Source: Lacticaseibacillus absianus | Lineage (GTDB): Bacteria > Bacillota > Bacilli > Lactobacillales > Lactobacillaceae | Direction of reading: 5' to 3' | DNA length: 64,000 nt | Assembly: GCF_013407595.1 (NCBI RefSeq) | Contig: NZ_JABEKX010000001.1 | Coordinates: 186,001-250,000 of the forward strand | Shown here: one piece after another, positions 9,335 through 17,178 of the stretch | How positions within the stretch are numbered: the stretch's first letter is position 1 | How the letters are laid out: every line of letters starts with the position of its first letter | Notes under the pieces: model-generated | The model's input: only the letters and a program-made list of their open reading frames with translations | What the model was told of the DNA's origin: nothing | Databases searched by the model: none | Position numbers and translations under genes: made by a program

Positions 9335-10105
9335 ATGGGCACACTGATCAAGCAAGAATGGTACAAGCTGGCGCACAAGAACGGGACGTGGATCGCCATC
9401 GGCGTGATGGTCGCCATTCAGGTGTTCGTGGCGGTGATGGGGCGGCTGTACCCCGACGTTGCGCTGCTGAAGCCGGAAGTGACGACGATCGTCGACTACT
9501 ACGGCGGCGGCCTCGTGATCTTCATCGCGATCGCTAACGTCGCCAGTACGGTCTCCATGGAGTTCCAGTACGGCACGATGAAGCAACTGCTTTACCGGCA
9601 GTACTACCGCAGCCAGGTCTTTATGAGCAAAGTGATCGTGGCGATCTGCCACTTCGTGCTCCTGCAGGCGATCGCCAGCGTCGTGACCTTTGCGCTGGCC
9701 GCGGGCCTCAACGGGTACGACTGGATGGCCGTGCACCAGGGGCGCAGTAACCTGGCCGCCTATGGGCTGAGCCTTGCGGGCTTCATGCTGATGGGCCTGA
9801 TGCTACTCAGCTGCGCGCTGATGCTCTCGACGGTGCTCAAGACCAACGCCGCGGCCATCATCAGCGGCTTCGTCGGCTACTTCGTCGTCGAGATCGCGTC
9901 GAGCATCCTGACCGCGTTGATCGCTAAGTGGGAGTTCCTCAAGTGGAACCCGTTCACCTTCCTGCTGGTCGGCCAGCAGCTTACCAGCGACAGCGTGCGA
10001 TCGCTGACGCACCTTTCTGATCCGGTCATGATCGCCGGCAGCCTGATCTACACGCTGGTGTTCGGCCTGATCGCGTACGCGAGCTTCCGCAAGCGAAGCA
10101 TCTGA
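9335..10105 (+). CDS. ABC-2 type permease, partner of the upstream ATPase
   Basis: This 256-residue membrane protein has about six hydrophobic segments. The first is near residues 20-37, after a cytoplasmic MGTLIKQEWYKLAHKNGT start that is typical of BcrB/ABC-2 permeases. Further segments follow (VIFIAIANVASTVSMEF, FVLLQAIASVVTFALAAG, LMGLMLLSCALMLSTVL and others). Size and order match the family. Its Shine-Dalgarno (GGGGAGG) lies inside the end of the ATPase gene, which suggests coupled translation. It would form the channel of the exporter. Substrate unknown. Confidence 0.85.
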   Translation: MGTLIKQEWYKLAHKNGTWIAIGVMVAIQVFVAVMGRLYPDVALLKPEVTTIVDYYGGGLVIFIAIANVASTVSMEFQYGTMKQLLYRQYYRSQVFMSKVIVAICHFVLLQAIASVVTFALAAGLNGYDWMAVHQGRSNLAAYGLSLAGFMLMGLMLLSCALMLSTVLKTNAAAIISGFVGYFVVEIASSILTALIAKWEFLKWNPFTFLLVGQQLTSDSVRSLTHLSDPVMIAGSLIYTLVFGLIAYASFRKRSI

Positions 10106-10303
10106 GTGGCTTACGTCACCGGGCGAACAATACCCACAGTAGAGTCGTCCGTCATGTGCGACGACCTGATGAAGAGTTGGTGGGATGCTTACGGTCAGAG
10201 TAATCGCTGGCACTCACTGTTTTATTGGTCGATGTCAGTACCCTTTAGTGGAGCGGGTACAGTGTGATATAAAGAAAATGAGATCATCTGAATTAAAATA
10301 AAT

Positions 10304-10350
10304 AGGATCCTGCAGTTTGGCAACGGGCCGTTCTGCAGGATCCTGTTTTT
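10304..10350. terminator. Bidirectional terminator between exporter and PTS operons
   Basis: AGGATCCTGCAG and CTGCAGGATCCT form a perfect 12 bp stem around a 17 nt loop. GTTTTT follows on the plus strand and an A/T-rich tail follows on the minus strand, so it can end both convergent operons. Confidence 0.85.
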
Positions 10351-10405
10351 GGGTACGTGACTTGGGCAAACTCGATTGTGGTGATTACACTTTGAATCAC
10401 ACTAT

Positions 10406-11287
10406 TCAGCGAATCGATGACTCCGCAAATTGACCATCGACTCGAATAACGGGGGAGATTGAGATGAAAGCGGCCGGGTCGACTTGGCGGACAATGCTGA
10501 TCAGCATATCTGCTTCGGCTGAGGAGATGACTGTGATTAACACGGTTTCGCGCTGATTTGAGTATCCCCCTTGGGCGTTGTGCAATAGGGTGATCCCGTG
10601 TGCAGAGTCGCGGTGCAAGGTGTGAGTAATCGCGGTGGGACGCTGTGTGATGATCAGTGCTTGTAGCCGGTGCTGTTGCGTATATTGGGCGTCAATGACA
10701 CGTGCGGACACAATGATCGACAAGGCGCTGACCAATGCACCTTGCCAACCGTAACACGCTCCTGCAATCAAGAGCAATCCGCCATTGAAGATCGTGTTGA
10801 TCGTGCCCACTGATAGTTTAGTCGATCTGTGAAGCAGGAGCTCAATCACGTCTAACCCGCCGGTCGAAATGTTAGTGCGTAAAGCAACACCGGTGCCAAA
10901 TCCCCAGATAAGCGCTCCGAATACGCCGCAGAGCAAGGGGTCGTGAGTCAATGCAGGCAACTGAAATAGATCGATAGCTAAACTGGATAGAATGACAGAA
11001 AGCATGGTATACAGCGTGAATCGATGACCAACGAAGTGCCAAGCTAGCCAGAATAGAGGAAGATTTAGCAGTAGGTTGATATTACCTGTCGACAACAGAA
11101 TAGATTTATCGAATTGCTGGCTTAGTCGGGCAATAAGCTGTGATGCCCCGGTAATCCCAGAAGTGTATACGCCACCGGGAAGCAGGAACATATTAAGCGC
11201 GATGGCTGAGCTGAAGTTGTAGATAATTGCGGCCCCCACAGCTGCTAGGTCAGGTTGTTCGCGGATGCGTTTGTCCACCTGAAGCAT
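10406..11287 (-). CDS. yitT: YitT-family membrane protein (DUF161 + DUF2179)
   Basis: This protein of about 293 residues has five to six membrane segments in the first 200 residues, with family-typical SAIALNMFLLPGGVYTSGITG and ISTGGLDVIELLLHR motifs. A C-terminal soluble DUF2179 domain of about 80 residues (ETVLITVISSAEADMLISIVRQVDPAAFISI) follows. ATG 11287 is preferred to the TTG six nt earlier because TTGGAGGTT ends five nt before it. It is the last gene of the PTS operon, 15 nt after the SIS gene. The transport function of YitT proteins is unknown. Its place here suggests it serves the same substrate or a by-product, but that is inference. Confidence 0.85.
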   Translation of the reverse strand: MLQVDKRIREQPDLAAVGAAIIYNFSSAIALNMFLLPGGVYTSGITGASQLIARLSQQFDKSILLSTGNINLLLNLPLFWLAWHFVGHRFTLYTMLSVILSSLAIDLFQLPALTHDPLLCGVFGALIWGFGTGVALRTNISTGGLDVIELLLHRSTKLSVGTINTIFNGGLLLIAGACYGWQGALVSALSIIVSARVIDAQYTQQHRLQALIITQRPTAITHTLHRDSAHGITLLHNAQGGYSNQRETVLITVISSAEADMLISIVRQVDPAAFISISPVIRVDGQFAESSIR

Positions 11288-11302
11288 GCGCAACCTCCAA
11301 TA

Positions 11303-12400
11303 TCAGTGATTCATGTGGCCAGAGATTGACTTATCCTTGACGGGAGAAACGCTGGTGTCGATCCCGACGGCTTCCGATAGCTGGGCTGATAGAACTTGGA
11401 ACGGAACAGTGTAGAAAATTGGAGATAAAAGTGGAGTTGTTTGAATGCTGAACTGAAGATCTTTGCTGGTTGCGTCGAAGGGTTCACCTGAGATGACGAA
11501 AACATGTTCCGTCCATGCTCGACGATAATAGGCCGCGATATCTTTCATGCGGTTGAACTCAGGACCCGCGTTACCTCCGATGAGGAAGATGTAGTTGTCC
11601 GCATCATAGGCGCGTAATGGACCATGAAGTTGTTCTTCCATCTCGTAGGCGGTGCTTGGGCGGCCAAACGTTTCGAAGAATTTGAGTCGACCTTCTTGAG
11701 CAGTTGGGAAGTTATAACCATAGCCTGCGATCGAAGATTTCTGCATTTTAATTAGCTCGTCTGCATTGGCAGCATACCAGGCTTTGCTTTCGGCGACTAT
11801 GGTGGCATAGTTGGTAAGCGCCTGTTTGGCGTCAGCATCAAGGCGCTTGTATTTTTCGCGACCGATCAAGCCCTTGGCTTTAGCGACCTCGAGTGCCAAG
11901 ATGTAGAACTGGAAAAGAGTCTCGGTGTACCCGCGTGTTTCAGGTCCGATCTGTTCCTCTTCGCAGACCAAGTGTAGATAGTGATTTGCAATCCGTTCAA
12001 TCGGTGATCCAAGCTGTTCGGAGACGCCAACGGTGGAATACCCTTCATCCGCCGCTCGTTGTAGCGCTTCACAAGTAGACAGCGAATCCCCGTGCTGTGA
12101 CAGACCAATTACTAGGATCTGATCTGGGCGAAAGATGCTGCTTGGGTTGATGCTTTCAGAGTAGGTGAAGACGGTTGGCTCAATCGCAATGCCTTCCACG
12201 TGGAGCAGTTCGACGAAGGTGTTTCGGACGACGCGCATTGCATTGTAAGACGTGCCAGAGCCGGTGAAGTAAATTTTCTTGTAGTCACCTTCAGTCAGCA
12301 GTTTAACAAAGTCTTTGCCATAGTCCGTTCGTTCGTCATAGGCACGTTGTAGTACACGTCCAGTATCCTCAATGTGATCCATCATCGTTAACTTAGCCAT
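11303..12400 (-). CDS. SIS-domain sugar-phosphate isomerase/deglycase
   Basis: This 365-residue protein has two SIS domains as in GlmS-type isomerases, AgaS and fructoselysine/glucoselysine-6-phosphate deglycases (FrlB, GfrF). GSGTSYN (47-53) and GLSQHGDS mark the phosphosugar site of the first domain, and EMEEQLHGPLRAY is the GlmS-like ExxHGP element of the second. The likely reaction is removal of an amino or amino-acid group from a phosphorylated sugar delivered by the PTS. An Amadori compound, an amino sugar or a glycosyl-amino acid would fit. It sits 15-17 nt from both neighbours in the PTS operon. Confidence 0.8.
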   Translation of the reverse strand: MAKLTMMDHIEDTGRVLQRAYDERTDYGKDFVKLLTEGDYKKIYFTGSGTSYNAMRVVRNTFVELLHVEGIAIEPTVFTYSESINPSSIFRPDQILVIGLSQHGDSLSTCEALQRAADEGYSTVGVSEQLGSPIERIANHYLHLVCEEEQIGPETRGYTETLFQFYILALEVAKAKGLIGREKYKRLDADAKQALTNYATIVAESKAWYAANADELIKMQKSSIAGYGYNFPTAQEGRLKFFETFGRPSTAYEMEEQLHGPLRAYDADNYIFLIGGNAGPEFNRMKDIAAYYRRAWTEHVFVISGEPFDATSKDLQFSIQTTPLLSPIFYTVPFQVLSAQLSEAVGIDTSVSPVKDKSISGHMNH

Positions 12401-12417
12401 TAGTAAAGTACCTCCGA

Positions 12418-13038
12418 TTAATTTAGTGGTTTAGCTTGCTGTTGCGCCAGTTGACGCAGTTGTTTCATATAGGTTGCTTCGATCAACGGTTCATCTAGTA
12501 GGGCGGTGAGCTTAGCGAGACGGTAAAGAAGAATCATTCGTGCCTCTGGTGTCTGAGCTTCTGCCAGTTGTCGGGCGAGTATTGGTTCAAACTTTGGATC
12601 GTGGGTGACGTAGATCCCGTGTAGTGTGGTCAGTTCAGTTCGAAGTTCGGGAAATCGGCTTGCCAGTGGTTGTAACACGAGTTCTAGCGCCGAAGCAGCG
12701 GCCTGCTCACCTGTTTCTAGGTCGTAAGTGTATGCCTTCATTAAGCAGATCACGGTATCCCGATTACGTACTGGCTGTGCAGGCAGTTGTGCGATCGAGG
12801 CATGTAACCGTGTAGTATCTTCCCATGCCAAGTCGTAATTGACTTGCATGATCAGGCGAGTGACCCGATTAAAGAAGAAGTGGGCTGCAGGTGCAGAAAG
12901 CAATGCAGTGTATGCCCGAAGGTCGCCGTGCTGCTGTGCGTAAAGCATTTTTTGCAGTAGGTGGGCGCGGATCTGGCCTTGCGACCAGGCAGTTAGACCA
13001 ACCATAAACATAATCAGCATGACTAACCAAGGTGCCAT
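12418..13038 (-). CDS. Small membrane-anchored helical protein in the PTS operon, unknown
   Basis: I do not recognise this protein of about 206 residues. It starts with one hydrophobic segment (MAPWLVMLIMFMVGLTAW). An all-helical, Ala/Leu/Gln-rich remainder follows, with TPR-like spacing of paired helices (HGDLRAYTALLSAP, TVICLMKAYTYDLETGEQAAASALELVLQPL). ATG 13038 sits six nt after GGAGGT, which is better than the overlapping GTG 13041. Its place between EIID and the SIS gene, with short gaps, suggests a scaffold or accessory role for the permease. Confidence 0.65.
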   Translation of the reverse strand: MAPWLVMLIMFMVGLTAWSQGQIRAHLLQKMLYAQQHGDLRAYTALLSAPAAHFFFNRVTRLIMQVNYDLAWEDTTRLHASIAQLPAQPVRNRDTVICLMKAYTYDLETGEQAAASALELVLQPLASRFPELRTELTTLHGIYVTHDPKFEPILARQLAEAQTPEARMILLYRLAKLTALLDEPLIEATYMKQLRQLAQQQAKPLN

Positions 13039-13056
13039 CACGCTACCTCCGTATGC

Positions 13057-13875
13057 TTATAGAAGACCGACTGCAACGGCGAGAATCGCCAAAATGATCA
13101 AACCGATCAGAATAGCCGTCCCATTCATCTGTTTTTTAAGCAGTCCATAGCACCCAAAGGTCAATAGCAATGGGAGTAGGTCAGGCGTCAGGGAATTGAG
13201 CGTGGTTTGTAGGCTGACCGTCGTTCCTCCGAGATGCAAGACGAGTGGTACTTTGATGACCACCATGGAAGCAATCATTGCGCCAATCACGACCAGCCCT
13301 AGAATCTTAGCCGCTTCAGTCAGTTTTTCTAGCGTGCCGTCTTCTTGGATACGCGTGAGAAATTTGCTACCACCTTGATAAGTCAATTTGAACCCATACC
13401 AGCGAAGAAGTTCGCTCGGAATGACGTTGGTTAAGAAGTACAGCAACGGACCAAGGAGGCTTCCTCTGACAGCCAGTGGTGCGCCAACGCCGACCCCAAT
13501 AACGCGTAGCGTCCCCCAGAACATCGAATCACCGATTCCGGCCAGCGGCCCCATAAGTGCAGACTTGACGGCGTTGATCGATGTGGCATCGAAGTCTGGG
13601 GTGTTGGCGTTTTGCTCTTCCATTGCGCAACTTATTCCGAGGATCATCGGTGAAGTGGAAGTCGTGCAGTTGAAGAATTCAAGGTGACGTTTGTAGCCGG
13701 CCTTGAGGGCCTCGGGGTTATCTCCGTATAGACGCTTGAGAACTGGCGTCATAGACCAAGCGTACCCGAGCGACATCTGACGTTCATAGTTGAATGCACC
13801 CAGTAATTGATAGTGGCGCCACATCACACGGCGTAGATCTTTTTTTGTTAGTTTCTTTTCACCGCTCGTGTCCAT
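13057..13875 (-). CDS. PTS mannose/fructose/sorbose-family EIID membrane component
   Basis: This 272-residue protein is a typical EIID. KKLTKKDLRRVMWRHYQLLGAFNYERQMSLGYAW (about 8-41) is the family's N-terminal cytoplasmic helix pair. MGPLAGIGDSMFWGTLRVI is the conserved central loop, and hydrophobic segments form the C-terminus. With EIIC it forms the sugar channel. Its ATG overlaps the EIIC stop by one base (TAATG), a sign of coupled translation. Confidence 0.92.
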   Translation of the reverse strand: MDTSGEKKLTKKDLRRVMWRHYQLLGAFNYERQMSLGYAWSMTPVLKRLYGDNPEALKAGYKRHLEFFNCTTSTSPMILGISCAMEEQNANTPDFDATSINAVKSALMGPLAGIGDSMFWGTLRVIGVGVGAPLAVRGSLLGPLLYFLTNVIPSELLRWYGFKLTYQGGSKFLTRIQEDGTLEKLTEAAKILGLVVIGAMIASMVVIKVPLVLHLGGTTVSLQTTLNSLTPDLLPLLLTFGCYGLLKKQMNGTAILIGLIILAILAVAVGLL

Positions 13876-14615
13876 TAGAGTACCTCCTCGTGTTGTTGTG
13901 GTTTGAACTGGAAGTAGATATAGGCGATGATGCCACCAAGCATCGCAGCACCGATCATTGGAACTTTTAGAAACGCAACCAGTGAGAAGCCCAGAAATAG
14001 GAACGGTGCGTATTTCTTGTCATACGTCAATAGCATCAGCATTGCAATCCCCAGTGCGGGTAGAAGGTTACCAGATTGGGTCAAGCCATCTTGAATCACT
14101 TTAGGGATCGTCTTGATAATTGCTTTAACTGCGGGTGCTCCAACAGCGTACCCGACAATGATTGGCACAAATTTGGATAAGAACATGATAGTAGAGCCAG
14201 CCCATTGCCCGATTGGAAGAGCCTTCCAGTTGCCTTGATCGATCTGGTGGTCAACATAATGAGCAAATAGCGCGTTGAAACTGCCCGCAGCGATTGCAAT
14301 CATCTGCGCAATAAGTGCGATTGGGACGGCTAAGGTGAGTGTAGTCTGCCAGTTTGCGCCTGTACGTATTGCTAGGGCAGTTGCCAGTGCGGAGCCAACG
14401 ACGACGTCTGGTGGTGTCGTGGTGCCGATCCCAACGAGGCCCATCCAAACTAACTCAAGTTGACCGCCGAGAATTAACCCGGTGTGGAAGTCACCCATGA
14501 CCAATCCGACCAGCGGTGCAATGATGATCGGGCGGTCCAGCATGTGTTGCCCACCCAGTCGGCTCTCCATGTAAACTAAAGAGCCAACAAGGGCAACTAA
14601 GAATCCTTGGAGCAT
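13875..14615 (-). CDS. PTS mannose/fructose/sorbose-family EIIC membrane component
   Basis: This 246-residue polytopic protein carries the EIIC signature of the mannose family: GSLVYMESRLGGQHMLDRPIIIAPLVGLVMGD, GLILGGQLELVWMGLVGIGTTTPPDVVVGSALATA, and several further membrane helices. It begins with ATG after AAGGAGGGATCAT and follows the EIIB gene by 11 nt. Length is slightly short for the family but complete. The exact sugar cannot be read from the sequence. Confidence 0.92.
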   Translation of the reverse strand: MLQGFLVALVGSLVYMESRLGGQHMLDRPIIIAPLVGLVMGDFHTGLILGGQLELVWMGLVGIGTTTPPDVVVGSALATALAIRTGANWQTTLTLAVPIALIAQMIAIAAGSFNALFAHYVDHQIDQGNWKALPIGQWAGSTIMFLSKFVPIIVGYAVGAPAVKAIIKTIPKVIQDGLTQSGNLLPALGIAMLMLLTYDKKYAPFLFLGFSLVAFLKVPMIGAAMLGGIIAYIYFQFKPQQHEEVL

Positions 14616-14626
14616 ATGATCCCTCC

Positions 14627-15121
14627 TTAATGTGAAAAGGCTTTTTTGATCTCTTCAAATCCGACACGCTCTTGTGAAGGAGCTGTTTCGGCAAAAACCT
14701 CGATTCCAGTAGCATCTAGTGCACTAGCAGCGGTGAATTCGTCGGGGGTCATTTTGACTCCTGCGGTGATGGAGACGGCTTGATCAGCGTCATAGTGAAT
14801 CCCAGCGGTGCCGATGTTTACTTTCTGAATGCCTGGGACGGTTTGCGCGAGCGTTAAGGCATCCGAGACGTTGGCGGTCACGACGAAGATCTTGCGGGTG
14901 GCATATTTTGAATTATTCAGGATGGTCGAGGCATCGACCAAGCTCTTGATGGCCATCGTGACACCTGCGGGTTTGGCCATCTTCATAGTCATCTGTTGTA
15001 GACGGTCACCGGCCGCAATATCGTTGGCGACAAGTAAAATACTGGGTTGCAAGGCATTAGTCCAAGAGACCGCTACCAGGCCGTGAACGAGCCGATCATC
15101 TGCACGAACTAGTTCGATCAT
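14627..15121 (-). CDS. PTS mannose/sorbose-family EIIB component
   Basis: This 164-residue cytoplasmic protein receives phosphate from EIIA and passes it to the incoming sugar. The active-site histidine is His13 in RADDRLVHGLVAVSW, exactly as in EIIB-Man proteins. The rest fits the single alpha/beta domain (KIFVVTANVSDALTLAQ, VNIGTAGIHYD). Its start overlaps the EIIA stop by four bases (ATGA). Confidence 0.92.
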   Translation of the reverse strand: MIELVRADDRLVHGLVAVSWTNALQPSILLVANDIAAGDRLQQMTMKMAKPAGVTMAIKSLVDASTILNNSKYATRKIFVVTANVSDALTLAQTVPGIQKVNIGTAGIHYDADQAVSITAGVKMTPDEFTAASALDATGIEVFAETAPSQERVGFEEIKKAFSH

Positions 15122-15534
15122 AGATCCTCTTCTCCTTCCTGTGTTTCAAGGGCGTCATTCATATACACAAGTTGCGTCCGCGCGTTCTTGATCGCTTCGC
15201 GGATAGCGGCATCAGTAATCGGTGTCGCATGAAGGATGAGTTCTAACAACAATGATAGGTTGATGCCACTGATCACACGAATGCGACCGAGTTCAAATTC
15301 AAGTTGTTCGCAGACAATGCGATTTACACTGCCGCCGGGGATGTCCGTAAAGACGGCAATCTCTGCGGGTAATAGCGTGCTAATCAGAGCGCGAAGCCGG
15401 CTCTCGAATGATGTGTCTCCATCCACATAGGCGGTCAGTGTATGCAAGTTAGAGATATCAGGCGCAAAAAAGCGAACAGCTTGCTCGAAACCTAAGGCCA
15501 ACGTGCTGTGTGTGGCAACGATAAACTGAGTCAA
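15118..15534 (-). CDS. PTS mannose-family EIIA component
   Basis: This 138-residue protein is the first gene of the operon. It has the phosphoryl-accepting His9 in FIVATHSTLALGFEQAV, plus IAVFTDIPGGSVNRIV, the typical second motif. The start is TTG 15534, supported by AAAGGAGG seven nt upstream. EIIA and EIIB are separate proteins here rather than fused. The promoter with a GntR operator lies 40-67 nt upstream. Confidence 0.92.
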   Translation of the reverse strand: MTQFIVATHSTLALGFEQAVRFFAPDISNLHTLTAYVDGDTSFESRLRALISTLLPAEIAVFTDIPGGSVNRIVCEQLEFELGRIRVISGINLSLLLELILHATPITDAAIREAIKNARTQLVYMNDALETQEGEEDL

Positions 15535-15573
15535 CTGCAGGCCTCCTTTCTTATGGGATTTTAAAACGCCTTC

Positions 15574-15601
15574 ATAGTATCACGGTATATACATTTGTCA
15601 A
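15574..15601 (-). promoter_or_regulatory. PTS operon promoter with embedded GntR operator
   Basis: Reading the minus strand, TTGACA (15601-15596), a 16 nt spacer and TACTAT (15579-15574) form a near-consensus promoter. The spacer contains GTATATAC (15592-15585) inside GGTATATACATTT, which occurs again in inverted orientation at 15694-15706. An operator between -35 and -10 fits repression. Confidence 0.8.
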
Positions 15602-15693
15602 TGACGTGCAAAAAAATTTCTGCCGTGGTATAGTGGTCGGGGTTCGAAAAAACCGCATCATTATGCGATTTTTCCAACGTAAAATCAAACAAA

Positions 15694-15706
15694 AAATGTA
15701 TATACC
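15694..15706. promoter_or_regulatory. Second GntR-type operator, upstream of the regulator gene
   Basis: AAATGTATATACC is the exact reverse complement of the 13 nt operator at 15584-15596, with the GTATATAC core. It lies 18 nt before the regulator start, fitting autoregulation. Between the two sites, 15646-15675 holds an A-tract/T-tract flanked hairpin (CGCAT-cATT-ATGCG) of unknown role. Confidence 0.75.
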
Positions 15707-15723
15707 ACAAAGAGGGACGCGAA

Positions 15724-16440
15724 ATGATGCCAAAGTACAAACAAATTGAGGAGCGATTTATTCGTGAGATCAATAGCGGTAAGCTCGCGGTCGGGGCACA
15801 GTTACCGGCCGAAACGGCAATTACTGAGGAAACAGGTTTCAGCCGGATGACAGTCAATAAGGCGTTGAAGCAGTTAGAGCAGCAGGGCTACATTACGCGA
15901 GTGTCGGGGAGAGGATCATTCGTCAAAGCGAAGGCGATGACGCGTAATGTCACGGATACGGTCGGATTTTCTGAGTACATGCGAAGCAGAGGGATGACGC
16001 CGGGGTCCCAGCTACTGACCTACGCGTTGGTAGACTTGGCGGCAGATCCAGCGCGTCGGGATGAGCTTGAGTTGGCAGAGCTCGACAAAGTTCATCGAAT
16101 CGAGCGTCTCCGAACCGGTGATGGCGCCCCTATCGCCATCACAGAGGATTACCTTGCTGCCAACTTGATCACGACGTTTAACCCTGAACTGCTCAGCCGG
16201 TCGTTGTATGCCTATTTAGACCGATTAAAAATTCCAATCATACAAAATTTCGTTGAGATTAAAGCTTGCAAAGCGACGGCACGGCAACAATCACTCCTTA
16301 AGCTTGAAGATGACTTTGTACTTGAAACTGTGGCCAATGTCGATACTATTACTATCGCAGGGCAGAGGCAGCGTCTGGGTCGTTTTGCGTCGTACTACAA
16401 CCCCAAGCGCTTTACGTATCGGTTTGTCGCAAATAACTGA
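15724..16440 (+). CDS. GntR-family (HutC/UTRA) repressor of the PTS operon
   Basis: This 238-residue regulator has an N-terminal winged HTH (KYKQIEERFIREINSGKLAVGAQLPAE, then TGFSRMTVNKALKQLEQQGYITRVSGRGSFV, residues about 4-68). A UTRA ligand domain follows (about 85-235; VHRIERLRTGDGAPIAITEDYL, ending in GRFASYYNPKRFTYRFV). UTRA proteins usually sense a phosphosugar made by the system they control. It is divergent from the PTS operon, and identical operators lie at both promoters, so it probably represses both until the phosphorylated substrate appears. Confidence 0.9.
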   Translation: MMPKYKQIEERFIREINSGKLAVGAQLPAETAITEETGFSRMTVNKALKQLEQQGYITRVSGRGSFVKAKAMTRNVTDTVGFSEYMRSRGMTPGSQLLTYALVDLAADPARRDELELAELDKVHRIERLRTGDGAPIAITEDYLAANLITTFNPELLSRSLYAYLDRLKIPIIQNFVEIKACKATARQQSLLKLEDDFVLETVANVDTITIAGQRQRLGRFASYYNPKRFTYRFVANN

Positions 16441-17178
16441 GTTTAATGATGCGCCGACGTGTTCATTGACACGAGGAAGGTGAATGCGACTTAACCGCAA
16501 TCTGGTGAAGTTTGATTATAGTTCATCCGTGACGGGCGCATCCTGCGGTGGCTGAACCGGCTGGCGGTGTTCGATAAGGCGTCGGCATGACTAGTGGATA
16601 ATTGAGGTAAGGTCCTTCCCGTGGCGTTGCTACGAGCGGGCCCTTTGGTGAGTGACGGCCTGGCAATGGTGGGGTGCCGTCTAACGCCTACTGAGGGCCT
16701 TCAGCCGATCGGGTATGCGGCACCGTGTACGCCGGTGGATCACTAGGTCGCGGAGACCGCATTGCACCAAGTGGTGGTCCTTCATTCAATCCAAGCGCGG
16801 AGCTGGGACAAGGGTCGAACTTGTTCCGGCTCCGTTTTGGTCTCCGCGCTTGGTTGTCGTCGGTCTGGTCTGTATTCGGATTGAGTGTGTGGTGGCCGAC
16901 CAGAACCCAACTGTTTTTTGATCTATGCGGCGACTTGGATTATCTTACTATATCAGGAATCTTAAAAAAAGCGGTGAACGGCACCAACACCGATCAGAAA
17001 CCGGTTACAATTTATCCCATAGGAGGTGTTTGACGGAGATGGATGACGTGCTCAGCGCAAGATGGCGCCTAGATAATCAGCTATCATTATCAATTAATTT
17101 ATAAAATATTTATTTTATATAATTTATCGCTTCATTGGTCACTGAGGATCCGAATATCAACGAAAGGTCGGAGGATAG
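16441..17178. other. Long intergenic region with structured element and ENGase promoter
   Basis: No gene is convincing in these 740 nt; the two overlapping frames at 16715-17033 have no ribosome site or recognisable product. It holds a structured inverted repeat (listed separately). An isolated AGGAGGTG at 17021-17028 is followed only by a 21-codon frame from ATG 17039. Then comes a very AT-rich stretch with TATAAT at 17118-17123, the likely -10 of the ENGase gene. Confidence 0.5.
16791..16853. repeat. Nested inverted repeat with GGGACAAG hairpin
   Basis: GGAGCTGGGACAAG (16799-16812) pairs with CTTGTTCCGGCTCC (16820-16833) over 14 bp with two G-U pairs. Around it CCAAGCGCGGAG (16791-16802) matches CTCCGCGCTTGG (16842-16853) perfectly. 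The core resembles the GGCTGGGACA-type intergenic hairpins known from Gram-positive genomes. Only one copy is seen here. Confidence 0.6.

Noticed and set aside
16715-17033. Two overlapping frames of 68 and 102 codons
   Set aside because: No ribosome site, no recognisable sequence, and they cross the nested hairpin.
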